The notes: generated by a model not told the origin, from the letters alone. A stretch of 19,919 bases of DNA from Bacteroidetes bacterium UBA6661 (GCA_002455375.1 DKKR01000002.1:1-19919), one strand, 5' to 3'. Shown: positions 8,083 to 16,102, counted from the stretch's first letter. A program made the numbers and translations.

Positions 8083-8161
8083 GCGCATTTTCCTGACTTT
8101 CATTTTTGATTCATAAGTAACCGTCTATTTTAGCCCGGCTTAGCAGTTTAATCTATTTTTT

Positions 8162-8169
8162 TAAATTTG
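8162..8169 (+). promoter_or_regulatory. Candidate -7 box of the foldase operon
   Basis: TAAATTTG followed by C is an exact TAnnTTTG match, 22 bases before the ATG at 8192. The -33 position holds no clear TTTG. It is the only exact box upstream of the four-gene cluster, so it may drive the whole operon. Confidence 0.5.
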
Positions 8170-8191
8170 CACCTCCTTAAATTTCAAGACA

Positions 8192-10201
8192 ATGAAAAAC
8201 TTTAACGCATTGGGAATTATTTTAATTTCCTGCTTTTTTACAAATGCCTATGCACAAAAGAAAACTAACAGTGCAACGGTAAAACCCACAAAAGCTGTTA
8301 CTGCACCTGTTGCAATCAGCGACCCTGTTTTAGTAAATGTTGCCGGGCAAAACATCACCCGCTCAGAATTCGAAAGGGTTTATTACAAAAACAATAATAA
8401 AGGCACCGCTAACGATGAAAAATCCATCAGAGATTATATGGAGCTTTTTATCAACTACAAATTAAAAGTTAAAGAAGCCGAATCTCTTAAAATGGATACT
8501 TCTGCAGCTTTTAAGGATGAGCTAACCGGCTACCGTAAGCAATTGGCTCAACCCTACCTGACCGACAAAGATGTGAATGACAACTTAGTTAAGGAAGCAT
8601 ATAACCGACTGCAAAACGATGTCAGAGCAAGCCATATTCTGATTAAATTAAGCAGTGATGCTTTACCAAAAGACACTTTGGCTGCATATAACAGAATCAT
8701 GAAAATCAGAGAAAAGATTGTAAAAGGTGCAGATTTTGAAAAGATGGCCCGCGATAGTTCAGAAGATCCTTCTGCAAAAGATAATGGTGGCGACCTTGGT
8801 TATTTTACAGGCTTACAAATGGTTTACCCTTTTGAAACTGCAGCCTACAATACTAAACCCGGTCAGGTGTCAATGCCTGTGAGAACACGCTTTGGATATC
8901 ATATTATAAAAGTTAGTGATATTCGTCCTGCTGTTGGAGAAATACACACTGCACACATCATGATTAAGGTTAATAAAAGTGATAATGACTCTGTGCAAAA
9001 AGAAGCTAAGCGCAAGATTGATGAAATCTATACTAAGTTCAAGGCAGGTGAACAGTTTGAAGATTTAGCCAAACAATATTCTGATGATAAAGGCTCTGCT
9101 GTAAATGGCGGTGTACTTCCATGGTTCGGCACAGGTAAAATGGTTCCTGAATATGAAAAAGCATCTTTTGCCTTGTTAAAAGACAACGATGTTTCTGCAC
9201 CGATTAAATCTGCTTATGGATGGCATATCATAAAGCGTTTAGAAAAACGAGGTATTGCATCATTCGATGAAAAGAAAAATGAACTGAAAAATCAGATTAT
9301 GCGTGACAGCCGCAATGAAATGGGCAAAGCATCTTTAGTTGCTAAAATCAAGAAAGAAAACAACTTTAAAGAATTTGCTGCTAACAAAGACGAATATATT
9401 AAATCGCTTGACACAACGCTTGCCGATGGTACCTATAACGACTCAACTGCAATTAAAAAAACAAAGCCTTTGTTTAATTTGGCAGGTAAAGATTATACGC
9501 AATTTGATTTTGCGGCTTATCTTGCAAAACATCAGACAAAAAGAAAAGACATAACCTCGCAGGCAATAGCACATTCACAATACGAAAATTTTGTAACAGA
9601 TGCATGTATTGCACTTGAAGAATCGCAGTTAGATAAAAAATATCCTGATTTCAAAGCATTGATGGATGAATACAGAGATGGTATTTTGCTATTCGACCTT
9701 ACTGATAAAATGGTTTGGAGCAAAGCTGTGAAAGACACCTCAGGATTAGAACAGTTTTATGAGAAAAACAAAAACAACTACATGTGGGGTGAGCGCTTAG
9801 ATGCTGTAATATACACTTGTAAAAATGCTGATGTTGCAAAAGAGGCAAGAAAGATGATTAAAAAGAAAAAATCTGACAGTGAAATAGCTGCAACTTTAAA
9901 TAAAGATTCATCATTGAACATAAACATTAAAGACGGAAAATATTCTAAAGGTGATAATGAAATCATTGATAAAGTTGAATGGAAACCGGGTTTATCGGCT
10001 GACATGAAAGACAACAATCAGGTGGTTTTTGCAGATGTAAAATCTAAACTTGCAGTACAGCCTAAAAAATTAGACGAAGCACGTGGATTAATAACTGCCG
10101 ACTATCAGAATTTTCTTGAAAAATCATGGATAACTGAACTGCGTAAAAAATACAGCTATTCAGTAAACGAGGATGTTTTAAAATCTATGTTTGCCAAGTA
10201 A
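8192..10201 (+). CDS. Periplasmic peptidyl-prolyl isomerase with two parvulin domains
   Basis: A 669-residue exported foldase. Residues 1-21 form a signal peptide ending NAYA before Gln22, a type I cleavage site. A helical SurA/PpiD-like segment follows (about 45-130). Parvulin domain 1 is about 133-232, from VRASHILIKL to RFGYHIIK; domain 2 is about 240-342, from IHTAHIMIKV to AYGWHIIK. Both keep the two active-site histidines at either end and the NGGDLGYF / NGGVLPWF core, so both look catalytic. The C-terminal 320 residues are Lys-rich, with no domain I recognise, and probably contribute chaperone or dimer contacts. It should isomerise Xaa-Pro bonds and hold outer-membrane proteins during export. 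It heads an operon with two related proteins and a MoxR ATPase; the next gene starts 11 bases after its stop. Confidence 0.9.
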   Translation: MKNFNALGIILISCFFTNAYAQKKTNSATVKPTKAVTAPVAISDPVLVNVAGQNITRSEFERVYYKNNNKGTANDEKSIRDYMELFINYKLKVKEAESLKMDTSAAFKDELTGYRKQLAQPYLTDKDVNDNLVKEAYNRLQNDVRASHILIKLSSDALPKDTLAAYNRIMKIREKIVKGADFEKMARDSSEDPSAKDNGGDLGYFTGLQMVYPFETAAYNTKPGQVSMPVRTRFGYHIIKVSDIRPAVGEIHTAHIMIKVNKSDNDSVQKEAKRKIDEIYTKFKAGEQFEDLAKQYSDDKGSAVNGGVLPWFGTGKMVPEYEKASFALLKDNDVSAPIKSAYGWHIIKRLEKRGIASFDEKKNELKNQIMRDSRNEMGKASLVAKIKKENNFKEFAANKDEYIKSLDTTLADGTYNDSTAIKKTKPLFNLAGKDYTQFDFAAYLAKHQTKRKDITSQAIAHSQYENFVTDACIALEESQLDKKYPDFKALMDEYRDGILLFDLTDKMVWSKAVKDTSGLEQFYEKNKNNYMWGERLDAVIYTCKNADVAKEARKMIKKKKSDSEIAATLNKDSSLNINIKDGKYSKGDNEIIDKVEWKPGLSADMKDNNQVVFADVKSKLAVQPKKLDEARGLITADYQNFLEKSWITELRKKYSYSVNEDVLKSMFAK

Positions 10202-10212
10202 GAAACTGCATA

Positions 10213-11100
10213 TTGAAAAAACAACACATAACATTTAATGGTTCCGGCTTGCTTTTAGCATTTGCCGGAACTGTTTTTTTAATGAGTTGTAACAATCTGC
10301 CTGTTGACTTCAAAAAGGATAAGAATAAAAATGCTATTGCCCGCGTTTATGACAAGTATTTATATTCTTACGAAATTAAAGACCTTGTGCCTAAAGATGC
10401 CACACCGCAAGACAGCGCAATGATTGTAAAAAGTTTTGTGGACGATTGGATAAAACAAAATATTGTATTGCATCAGGCAGAAAACAATCTCCTTGATGAA
10501 CAAAAAAATGTAGAGAAGCAATTGCAGGAATATCGTAACTCGTTAATCACTTTTGCCTACGAACAGGAGTTGGTCCGCCAGCGACTCGACACAACAGTTA
10601 CGGATCAGGAAATTGAACAATACTACAACGATAACAGTAAAAACTTTTTGTTGAAGAGTAATATTATCAAAGCAACTTTCATTAAAGCAGCTAAGAAAAC
10701 ACCGAAGATTGATAAACTTAAATCCTGGTTTAATTCTTCAAAAGAAAAAGACAGACAACTTCTTGAAGAATTTTGTTTTCAATATGCCATTGACTATTCG
10801 CTAAACGACAACGACTGGATGCAGTTTGATGATTTATTGAAAAGAGTTCCGATTAAAACATATGACAAAGAAGAGTTTTTGCGTAACAACAGAAATATTG
10901 AAACTGCTGATTCTGCAAACATTTACCTTGTAAAAATTACTGACTTCAAAACTAATGAAAACGTTTCGCCTCTTGCCTTTGTAAAAGACAATATAAAAAA
11001 CCTGATTATTAACAAAAGAAAACTTGCACTCATAGAGCAAATGCAGAAATCTGCATTTGATCAAGCACTTAAAAATAATGATTTTGAAATATATAAATAG
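10213..11100 (+). CDS. Foldase-operon lipoprotein without a visible parvulin domain
   Basis: A 295-residue predicted lipoprotein: hydrophobic segment 11-24 then lipobox LMSC with Cys26. The start is TTG at 10213; it is the only choice that keeps the basic MKK start and the whole signal, because the next in-frame ATG falls at the lipobox itself. The mature part begins with a SurA-N-like helical region (about 50-135: Lys-Asp-Leu segments, then QEIEQYYNDNSKNF), the pattern that normally precedes a parvulin domain, but no HIL...FGYH signature follows. It resembles a PpiC/SurA scaffold without the isomerase core. Lying between two foldase genes (11 bases after the first, 23-base overlap with the second), it probably works with them as a chaperone or adaptor on the periplasmic side of a membrane. 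That role is inference. Confidence 0.75.
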   Translation: MKKQHITFNGSGLLLAFAGTVFLMSCNNLPVDFKKDKNKNAIARVYDKYLYSYEIKDLVPKDATPQDSAMIVKSFVDDWIKQNIVLHQAENNLLDEQKNVEKQLQEYRNSLITFAYEQELVRQRLDTTVTDQEIEQYYNDNSKNFLLKSNIIKATFIKAAKKTPKIDKLKSWFNSSKEKDRQLLEEFCFQYAIDYSLNDNDWMQFDDLLKRVPIKTYDKEEFLRNNRNIETADSANIYLVKITDFKTNENVSPLAFVKDNIKNLIINKRKLALIEQMQKSAFDQALKNNDFEIYK

Positions 11101-12436
11101 AACATTTCTCCTATTGATGGTATTCATTATGCCATCACTGTTGTATGCACAAAAATCCGACACTGTCATAGATCAGATCATTGGTATAGTTGGAAATAAA
11201 ATCATTTTACAATCTGACCTTGAGGCACAATACCAACAGTATCTTGCACAAGGTCATTATAAAGATGAGTCTGCAAAATGCGATGTACTGGATCAGTTGT
11301 TGTTGACCAAATTACTTATTCATTACGCCAATATTGACAGCGTTACAGTGAGCGATGCACAGGTAGAAGGTGAAATTGAAAAGCGCATTGCCTATTTTAC
11401 TGAACAGTTTAACGGCTCAACAGAAAAGTTGGAAGAATATTATCAGAAATCTGTTCCGGAAATTAAAGATGAGTTTCGTCCTTTAGTTAAAGAGCAGTTA
11501 CTTGCTCAAACCATGCAACAAAAAATAATTGGTAAGGCATCTGCATCACCTGCCGATGTCAAAGCATATTTTAATTCCATACCCAAAGACAGCCTTCCAT
11601 ACATTAATTCCGAATTGGAATATGGTGAGATTGCATTTAAAATTGCTGTCTCCGATGAAGAAAAAAATAAAGTTAAAACCAGACTTGAAGAAATCAGAAC
11701 CCGCTTGTTAAAAGGTGAAGATTTTGCAACACTTGCAATTCTTTATTCGCAGGATGCAGGCTCTGCAAAGAATGGTGGAGAATTAGGTTTTGTGCCACGT
11801 GGACAGTTTGTTCCGGAGTTTGAAGCCATTGCTTATAAATTGAAAAAAGGAGAAATTTCACCAATCATAGAAACAAAATTCGGCTATCATGTTGTGCAAT
11901 TAATTGATCGCAGAGGAGAAACAATCAATGTACGTCACATATTACTGAAACCTGAGGTCAGCAATAAAGATTTGTTAGCCACAAAAGCTAAAGCAGATAG
12001 TATTGCATTTGATATCAGAAGCGGAAAAATAAAATTTGAAGATGCAGCAATACAATTTTCGGATGCAGAAGATTCTAAAAACAATGGCGGCAATGTGGTG
12101 AACCCCGCTACAGGCAATACACGTTTTGAAGCCAATCAGGTAGATGCTATGGTGTTTTTTCAGCTTGACAAACTTAAAGAAGGCGAAGTGAGCAATCCTG
12201 CATTAATCACTTCACGCGATGGCTCACAGTATTATAAAATTTTTCTGCTCAAAAAACGCACACAACCACACGTTGCAAATCTGACTGACGATTATCAACG
12301 TATTCAGCAGGCTGCATTAAGTCATAAACAAGCTAAATTGATGGATGACTGGATTGTGAGAAAGAGGAAGTCAACCTATGTGAGAATTGACCCTGAATAC
12401 AGTCATTGCGAAGAGATAAAAAAATGGTCAAACTAA
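11078..12436 (+). CDS. SurA-like periplasmic chaperone / peptidyl-prolyl isomerase
   Basis: I place the start at ATG 11078 rather than the upstream in-frame TTG at 11057, because it gives a clean signal peptide ending LLYA before Gln25; the gene then overlaps the previous one by 23 bases and encodes 452 residues. A SurA N-domain covers about 28-160 (VIDQIIGIVGNKIILQSDLE). Two parvulin domains follow, about 178-277 and 283-392. The first keeps KFGYHVVQL but has EYGEIAFKI where an H-I-L is expected; the second keeps NVRHILLKP but ends QYYKIFLLKK without the second His. Each domain thus lacks one of the paired histidines, suggesting weak or no isomerase activity and mainly a chaperone role. SurA-type proteins escort outer-membrane beta-barrel proteins to the BAM complex. 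Confidence 0.88.
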   Translation: MILKYINRTFLLLMVFIMPSLLYAQKSDTVIDQIIGIVGNKIILQSDLEAQYQQYLAQGHYKDESAKCDVLDQLLLTKLLIHYANIDSVTVSDAQVEGEIEKRIAYFTEQFNGSTEKLEEYYQKSVPEIKDEFRPLVKEQLLAQTMQQKIIGKASASPADVKAYFNSIPKDSLPYINSELEYGEIAFKIAVSDEEKNKVKTRLEEIRTRLLKGEDFATLAILYSQDAGSAKNGGELGFVPRGQFVPEFEAIAYKLKKGEISPIIETKFGYHVVQLIDRRGETINVRHILLKPEVSNKDLLATKAKADSIAFDIRSGKIKFEDAAIQFSDAEDSKNNGGNVVNPATGNTRFEANQVDAMVFFQLDKLKEGEVSNPALITSRDGSQYYKIFLLKKRTQPHVANLTDDYQRIQQAALSHKQAKLMDDWIVRKRKSTYVRIDPEYSHCEEIKKWSN

Positions 12437-12454
12437 CATAAAAAATATTCAAAA

Positions 12455-13423
12455 ATGAATCAACACTATACTTCAGATGTTGAAGCAATAAAAGACTTAG
12501 TCAACAGCTATCAGAAACTAAGAACAGAGATAGGAAAAGTAATTGTCGGGCAGGATGCAGTTGTACGCGATGTGCTAATTTCTATTTTCAGCAAAGGACA
12601 CTGCCTTCTTGTTGGTGTACCCGGCTTAGCAAAAACGCTTTTAGTAAACACTATTTCACAAGCTTTAGGTCTTTCGTTCAACCGCATTCAGTTCACTCCC
12701 GATTTAATGCCAAGTGATATTACAGGGATTGAAATATTAGACGAAAACAGACACTTTAAATTTATCAAAGGACCCGTCTTTGCCAATATTATTCTGGCCG
12801 ATGAGATTAACCGTACGCCTCCTAAAACGCAGGCAGCACTTCTCGAAGCCATGCAGGAAAGGTCTGTAACCGTTTCCGGAAAACGTTATGAGTTGCCAAT
12901 TCCATTTTTTGTTTTGGCAACACAAAACCCCATCGAACAAGAAGGTACTTATCCCCTTCCTGAAGCACAGCTTGACCGATTTATGTTTAACGTTTTTCTT
13001 GACTATCCTTCGTTTGAAGAAGAAGTTCAGGTTGTAAAAAACACCACAGGAAATAATATTGGTAAAGTGGAGAAAGTACTTGAGGAAAATGATATTACTT
13101 TTTTTCAGGAACTGATTCGTAAAATTCCTGTAGCTGATAATGTATTGAATTATGCCGTTGGACTAACAGCCAAAACGCGTCCGGGGGCAGCAAACAAATC
13201 TGTTATGATAAACGATTATGTTGCATGGGGTGCAGGTCCGCGTGCATCACAGTTTTTAGTTATAGGTGCTAAATGTCATGCAGCAATTAATGGTAAGTAT
13301 TCTCCTGATATTGAAGATGTAAAAGCAGTTGCCGTTCCAATTCTACGCCATCGTTTAGTACGTAATTATAAAGCCGAAGCTGATGGTGTTTCAGTCGAAA
13401 AAATTATAGACAGCATATTGTAG
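12455..13423 (+). CDS. MoxR-family AAA+ ATPase
   Basis: A 322-residue cytoplasmic AAA+ ATPase of the MoxR family. Walker A is GVPGLAKT at residues 54-61, Walker B LADEINR at about 114-120, sensor 1 LATQNP at 154-159, and the arginine-finger region is AQLDRF near 171-176. EAMQERSVTVSG and the C-terminal lid (PRASQFLV, then RHRLVRNY) are typical. MoxR proteins act as chaperones in assembling or activating partner proteins, usually together with DUF58 and VWA-domain (BatA/BatB-like) proteins encoded next door. Here the gene sits 18 bases after the SurA-like gene, in the foldase operon, but no DUF58 or VWA gene follows; the next gene is a lipoprotein behind a 141-base gap. The link to envelope folding is therefore contextual. 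Confidence 0.92.
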   Translation: MNQHYTSDVEAIKDLVNSYQKLRTEIGKVIVGQDAVVRDVLISIFSKGHCLLVGVPGLAKTLLVNTISQALGLSFNRIQFTPDLMPSDITGIEILDENRHFKFIKGPVFANIILADEINRTPPKTQAALLEAMQERSVTVSGKRYELPIPFFVLATQNPIEQEGTYPLPEAQLDRFMFNVFLDYPSFEEEVQVVKNTTGNNIGKVEKVLEENDITFFQELIRKIPVADNVLNYAVGLTAKTRPGAANKSVMINDYVAWGAGPRASQFLVIGAKCHAAINGKYSPDIEDVKAVAVPILRHRLVRNYKAEADGVSVEKIIDSIL

Positions 13424-13460
13424 TCTTTTAATTTTCTTTGGTCTTTATCAATCTTATTTT

Positions 13461-13559
13461 TCAGATAACATCAAATCAGTAATTTTTGTTTCATATCACC
13501 ATTATTGGTGATTGGTGATTTTATCTGATATGATTAGTTTTACATTTTATTAAACTAAT
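13461..13559 (+). repeat. Cluster of overlapping inverted repeats before a lipoprotein gene
   Basis: Four perfect inverted pairs occupy the 141-base gap after moxR. TCAGATAA (13461-13468) pairs with TTATCTGA (13521-13528). TCATATCA (13491-13498) pairs with TGATATGA (13526-13533), sharing three bases with the former, so these two cannot form together. ATCACCA (13495-13501) can pair with either of two tandem TGGTGAT copies (13506-13512 and 13513-13519). ATTAGTTT (13533-13540) pairs with AAACTAAT (13552-13559), six bases before the ATG. The arrangement could be a terminator, a protein-binding operator or an RNA switch; none has a clear T-run. Confidence 0.5.
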
Positions 13560-13564
13560 AAAAG

Positions 13565-14695
13565 ATGAGAACTAAAAGATTGATTGGATGCGGATTACTC
13601 ATTTCAATTATTGCATCTTGCAGCAATGGTAACTCTTCCGGACAGGAAACTGATGAAGAAACAGAAACAAGTACAACATCACAGGCGACTGATAAAAATT
13701 CCTCAAGTAAAAACAGCAATTGGGAAAAATTAGTTGCAGTTGAAAATCGTGATGCTAATGGCAATTTAGTATCTACAATTCCCTTACCCTCAAACTGGAA
13801 AATACATAACATCAGGCAAAAAGGCGATCCTACCTTTACAGGACCTGATGGAATTGTTGTTAAAGATTATCCGATTCAGATGTTCAATTATCCTTTTGAC
13901 CAAAACACACAGTATCTCTATAGTCAAAGCGGGCAACAGGTTAGAGATTTTCCGGGTGTAGAACAAGTTATTCAACAAGATTTAATTCCTGTTTGCCGCA
14001 ATCAGGGTCTTTCATTCATAAAATATTATGAGTTGCCGGACGTATCGCGTATCGAGAAATGGTATAGTGATCAATTATATCAGGCTGTACCCAATGACAA
14101 AAAAACATTTGCTATTGGAACAGATTGGCAAACTGCTGATGGCAATCCATACTTTTTAATAGTACATTTTTCAATCAGCACAACTGAGCAACTGCGTATG
14201 TGGAGTTATTTTGTATCCAGCCTTGAAGCAGACAAGGATGTTTTTGAAAAAGCAAAGAAGCAACTCTTGTTTTCGATTTCAAATGTACGTTATGAACTTG
14301 AGCCTATAATGGCATATAACAGATCTGAAGCTGAAAAAGCCGGTAGAAGTTGGGCGCAGTTTAATGCAAGGATGGCACAAAATCAGGCAAATTTTGAAGC
14401 ATCACAACGTGCGCACATCAATAAAACAAATGCAATAAACGATGCCATTATGAGTGGCTGGCGCGAAAGAAATGCTGCATCAGACAGAATGCAAGAACAA
14501 CGTATAGATGGAATTTATGAAAGAACCAATGTTGTGGATGAAAGTGGGCAGAAGTATAAAGTTGAAAGTGGTTACAATCAATACTGGATGAATAACGATG
14601 GCGAATATATCAGTACCGATAAAGTTGATTACAATCCAAACCTTGATGATAATATGAACGACCAAAAATGGCAGGAGTTAAAAGAAATTAAATAG
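13565..14695 (+). CDS. Predicted lipoprotein of unknown function
   Basis: I do not recognise the family. The 376-residue product starts MRTKRLIG, has a hydrophobic segment to residue 16, and a lipobox IASC with Cys19. A Ser/Thr/Glu-rich linker (20-50) follows, as in surface or periplasmic lipoproteins. Residues 53-240 look like one compact domain (STIPLPSNWKI, then YFLIVHFS and a helix ending KKQLLFSISNVRYELEP), loosely like PsbP/Mog1-type alpha-beta folds, but that is a weak impression. Residues 250-325 are Gln/Asn/Arg/Ala-rich and probably form a long helix. The C-terminal 50 residues are aromatic and acidic (KVESGYNQYWMNNDGEYIS), like a small separate module. It is separated from moxR by structured non-coding DNA, so it is likely its own transcription unit. 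It ends eight bases from convergent ftsY. Confidence 0.7.
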   Translation: MRTKRLIGCGLLISIIASCSNGNSSGQETDEETETSTTSQATDKNSSSKNSNWEKLVAVENRDANGNLVSTIPLPSNWKIHNIRQKGDPTFTGPDGIVVKDYPIQMFNYPFDQNTQYLYSQSGQQVRDFPGVEQVIQQDLIPVCRNQGLSFIKYYELPDVSRIEKWYSDQLYQAVPNDKKTFAIGTDWQTADGNPYFLIVHFSISTTEQLRMWSYFVSSLEADKDVFEKAKKQLLFSISNVRYELEPIMAYNRSEAEKAGRSWAQFNARMAQNQANFEASQRAHINKTNAINDAIMSGWRERNAASDRMQEQRIDGIYERTNVVDESGQKYKVESGYNQYWMNNDGEYISTDKVDYNPNLDDNMNDQKWQELKEIK

Positions 14696-14703
14696 CGGCC
14701 GTA

Positions 14704-15654
14704 CTATTTTGCAAAAAGAGAATCAACAAAACTAACTCTGTCAAAAGCCTGAAGGTCGGTAAGCTTCTCTCCTACACCAATATATTTTACAGGTATTTTA
14801 AACTCATCAGAAATACCAATAACTACACCACCTTTTGCAGTACCATCTAATTTTGTGAGCGCAAGTGCATTGACTTCTGTTGCTGCAGTAAACTGTCTTG
14901 CCTGTTCAATGGCATTCTGACCTGTTGAGGCATCAAGCACCAACAATATTTCATGGGGTGCATCGGGCACAACTTTCTGCATTACACGTTTTATTTTTGT
15001 TAACTCATTCATGAGGTTAACTTTATTATGCAGGCGTCCTGCCGTATCAATAATTACCACATCACTGTTTTGAGCAACACCTGACTTTACAGTATCAAAT
15101 GCAACTGATGCAGGATCTGCATTCATTCCCTGCGAAACAATTGGCACCTGAACACGCTCTGCCCAAATGTTTAACTGATCTACTGCAGCAGCACGAAAAG
15201 TATCAGCAGCACCTAACAACACATTTTTTCCTGATTGTTTAAACTGATATGCCAGTTTTCCAATGGTTGTTGTCTTGCCTACTCCATTCACACCTACAAC
15301 CATAATGATATAAGGCTTTTTGCTTTCATCAATAAGATTTGCTACAGTAGCCGACTTGTTTTCGGCAAGTAATGCTGCTATTTCTTCTTTTAAAATCGTG
15401 TTCAACTGATCGGTTCCCACATATTTATCACGTGCAACCCTATCCTGTATTCGTTTTACAATTTTTAATGTTGTATCTACTCCAACATCAGAAGATACTA
15501 AAATCTCCTCAACATTATCGAGCACTTCATCGTCAACAGTTGATTTACCAATTACTGCTTTGGTAATTTTTGTAAAAAAGTTCTCACGAGTCTTATTTAA
15601 TCCGCTGTCGAGTGATTCTTTATCTTTTTTCGAAAACAGTCCGAAAAATCCCAT
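14704..15654 (-). CDS. ftsY: Signal recognition particle receptor GTPase FtsY
   Basis: FtsY docks the signal recognition particle and ribosome at the membrane so that inner-membrane proteins enter the translocon co-translationally. The 316-residue protein has a short N-terminal segment (MGFFGLFSKKDKES), the helical N domain (about 20-100), and the SRP-type NG GTPase: P-loop GVNGVGKTTT at 121-130, DTFRAAA at 151-157, DTAGR at 203-207 and TKLDGTAKGG at 267-276. It lacks the long acidic A domain of the E. coli protein, as is common outside the proteobacteria, so membrane binding relies on the amphipathic N-terminal stretch. It lies downstream of rpmB-rpmG-DUF4295, an order known in Bacteroidota, but a hairpin terminator sits between. 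The call is secure. Confidence 0.97.
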   Translation of the reverse strand: MGFFGLFSKKDKESLDSGLNKTRENFFTKITKAVIGKSTVDDEVLDNVEEILVSSDVGVDTTLKIVKRIQDRVARDKYVGTDQLNTILKEEIAALLAENKSATVANLIDESKKPYIIMVVGVNGVGKTTTIGKLAYQFKQSGKNVLLGAADTFRAAAVDQLNIWAERVQVPIVSQGMNADPASVAFDTVKSGVAQNSDVVIIDTAGRLHNKVNLMNELTKIKRVMQKVVPDAPHEILLVLDASTGQNAIEQARQFTAATEVNALALTKLDGTAKGGVVIGISDEFKIPVKYIGVGEKLTDLQAFDRVSFVDSLFAK

Positions 15655-15685
15655 AGTCTGATTCTTTTTGTTGTAGTATTAAAAC

Positions 15686-15723
15686 AAAAACAGCCTTCTC
15701 CCTGAAGGAAGAAAGCTGTTTTT
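15686..15723 (-). terminator. Strong hairpin terminator between DUF4295 and ftsY
   Basis: AAAAACAGC (15686-15694) and GCTGTTTTT (15715-15723) are exact reverse complements, and the inner bases (CTTCTCC and GGAAGAA) can extend the stem. On the minus strand the right arm runs into TTTTTGTTTT. It lies 14 bases past the DUF4295 stop and 31 bases before the ftsY ATG, so it ends or attenuates the ribosomal-protein transcript. The A-run on one side and T-run on the other make it symmetrical. Confidence 0.8.
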
Positions 15724-15737
15724 CGATTTCATAAATA

Positions 15738-15890
15738 TTATTTCTCTTTCAAAAAATCTTTTACGTGATCGTTATGCACAATCTCTTCTTTGAATGAATA
15801 GGCTCCATTGGCACCTTTCACCATTTTAATCACCTTGGAAAACTCTTTTCCTTTACCGGTTTTAAGTGTTGCAACTACTTTCTTAGCCAT
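15738..15890 (-). CDS. DUF4295 small basic protein
   Basis: A 50-residue basic protein, read from ATG at 15890 to TAA at 15738. Its sequence starts MAKKVVATLKTGKGKEFSKV and ends DHVKDFLKEK. It matches DUF4295, a small family that in Bacteroidota is regularly encoded beside rpmG and rpmB. The 17-base gap after rpmG and the terminator just downstream show it is the last gene of the ribosomal operon. The basic composition, size and constant neighbours suggest a ribosome-associated protein; structural work on Bacteroidota ribosomes would be the place to check, and I do not assert a position in the subunit. It is too short to be picked up by length-filtered gene searches. Confidence 0.85.
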   Translation of the reverse strand: MAKKVVATLKTGKGKEFSKVIKMVKGANGAYSFKEEIVHNDHVKDFLKEK

Positions 15891-15907
15891 TTTATTTAAG
15901 CTTTAAA

Positions 15908-16090
15908 TTATTTAATTTCTTTATGAAGCGTAACTTTTTTCAGAATGGGGTTGTATTTTTTCAACTCTAGACGCTCTGTTGTGTTCTTCTTGTTCTTTGT
16001 TGTGATATAACGTGATGTTCCGGGCATACCGCTGTTTTTATGCTCTGTGCACTCCATGATAACCTGAACTCTGTTTCCTTTTTTTGCCAT
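15908..16090 (-). CDS. rpmG: Large ribosomal subunit protein bL33
   Basis: A 60-residue basic protein, the usual length for bL33. The pattern RVQVIMECTEHKNSG, then SRYITTKNKKNTTERLELKKYNP, is characteristic. Only one cysteine is present (in MECTEH), so the zinc-binding four-cysteine set is missing and this is the zinc-free form. bL33 binds 23S rRNA near the E site of the 50S subunit. It lies 12 bases downstream of rpmB and 17 bases upstream of DUF4295, one transcript. I see no second copy in the window. Confidence 0.95.
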   Translation of the reverse strand: MAKKGNRVQVIMECTEHKNSGMPGTSRYITTKNKKNTTERLELKKYNPILKKVTLHKEIK

Positions 16091-16102
16091 GATGCTAAAA
16101 GA

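Noticed and set aside
8080..8143. CTAAGC / GCTTAG inverted pair after the flavoprotein gene
   Set aside because: Six pairs across a loop of about 52 bases with no T-run; too weak for a terminator.
11057..11077. Upstream TTG start for the SurA-like gene
   Set aside because: It adds seven residues before the signal peptide; the ATG at 11078 gives a cleaner N-terminus.
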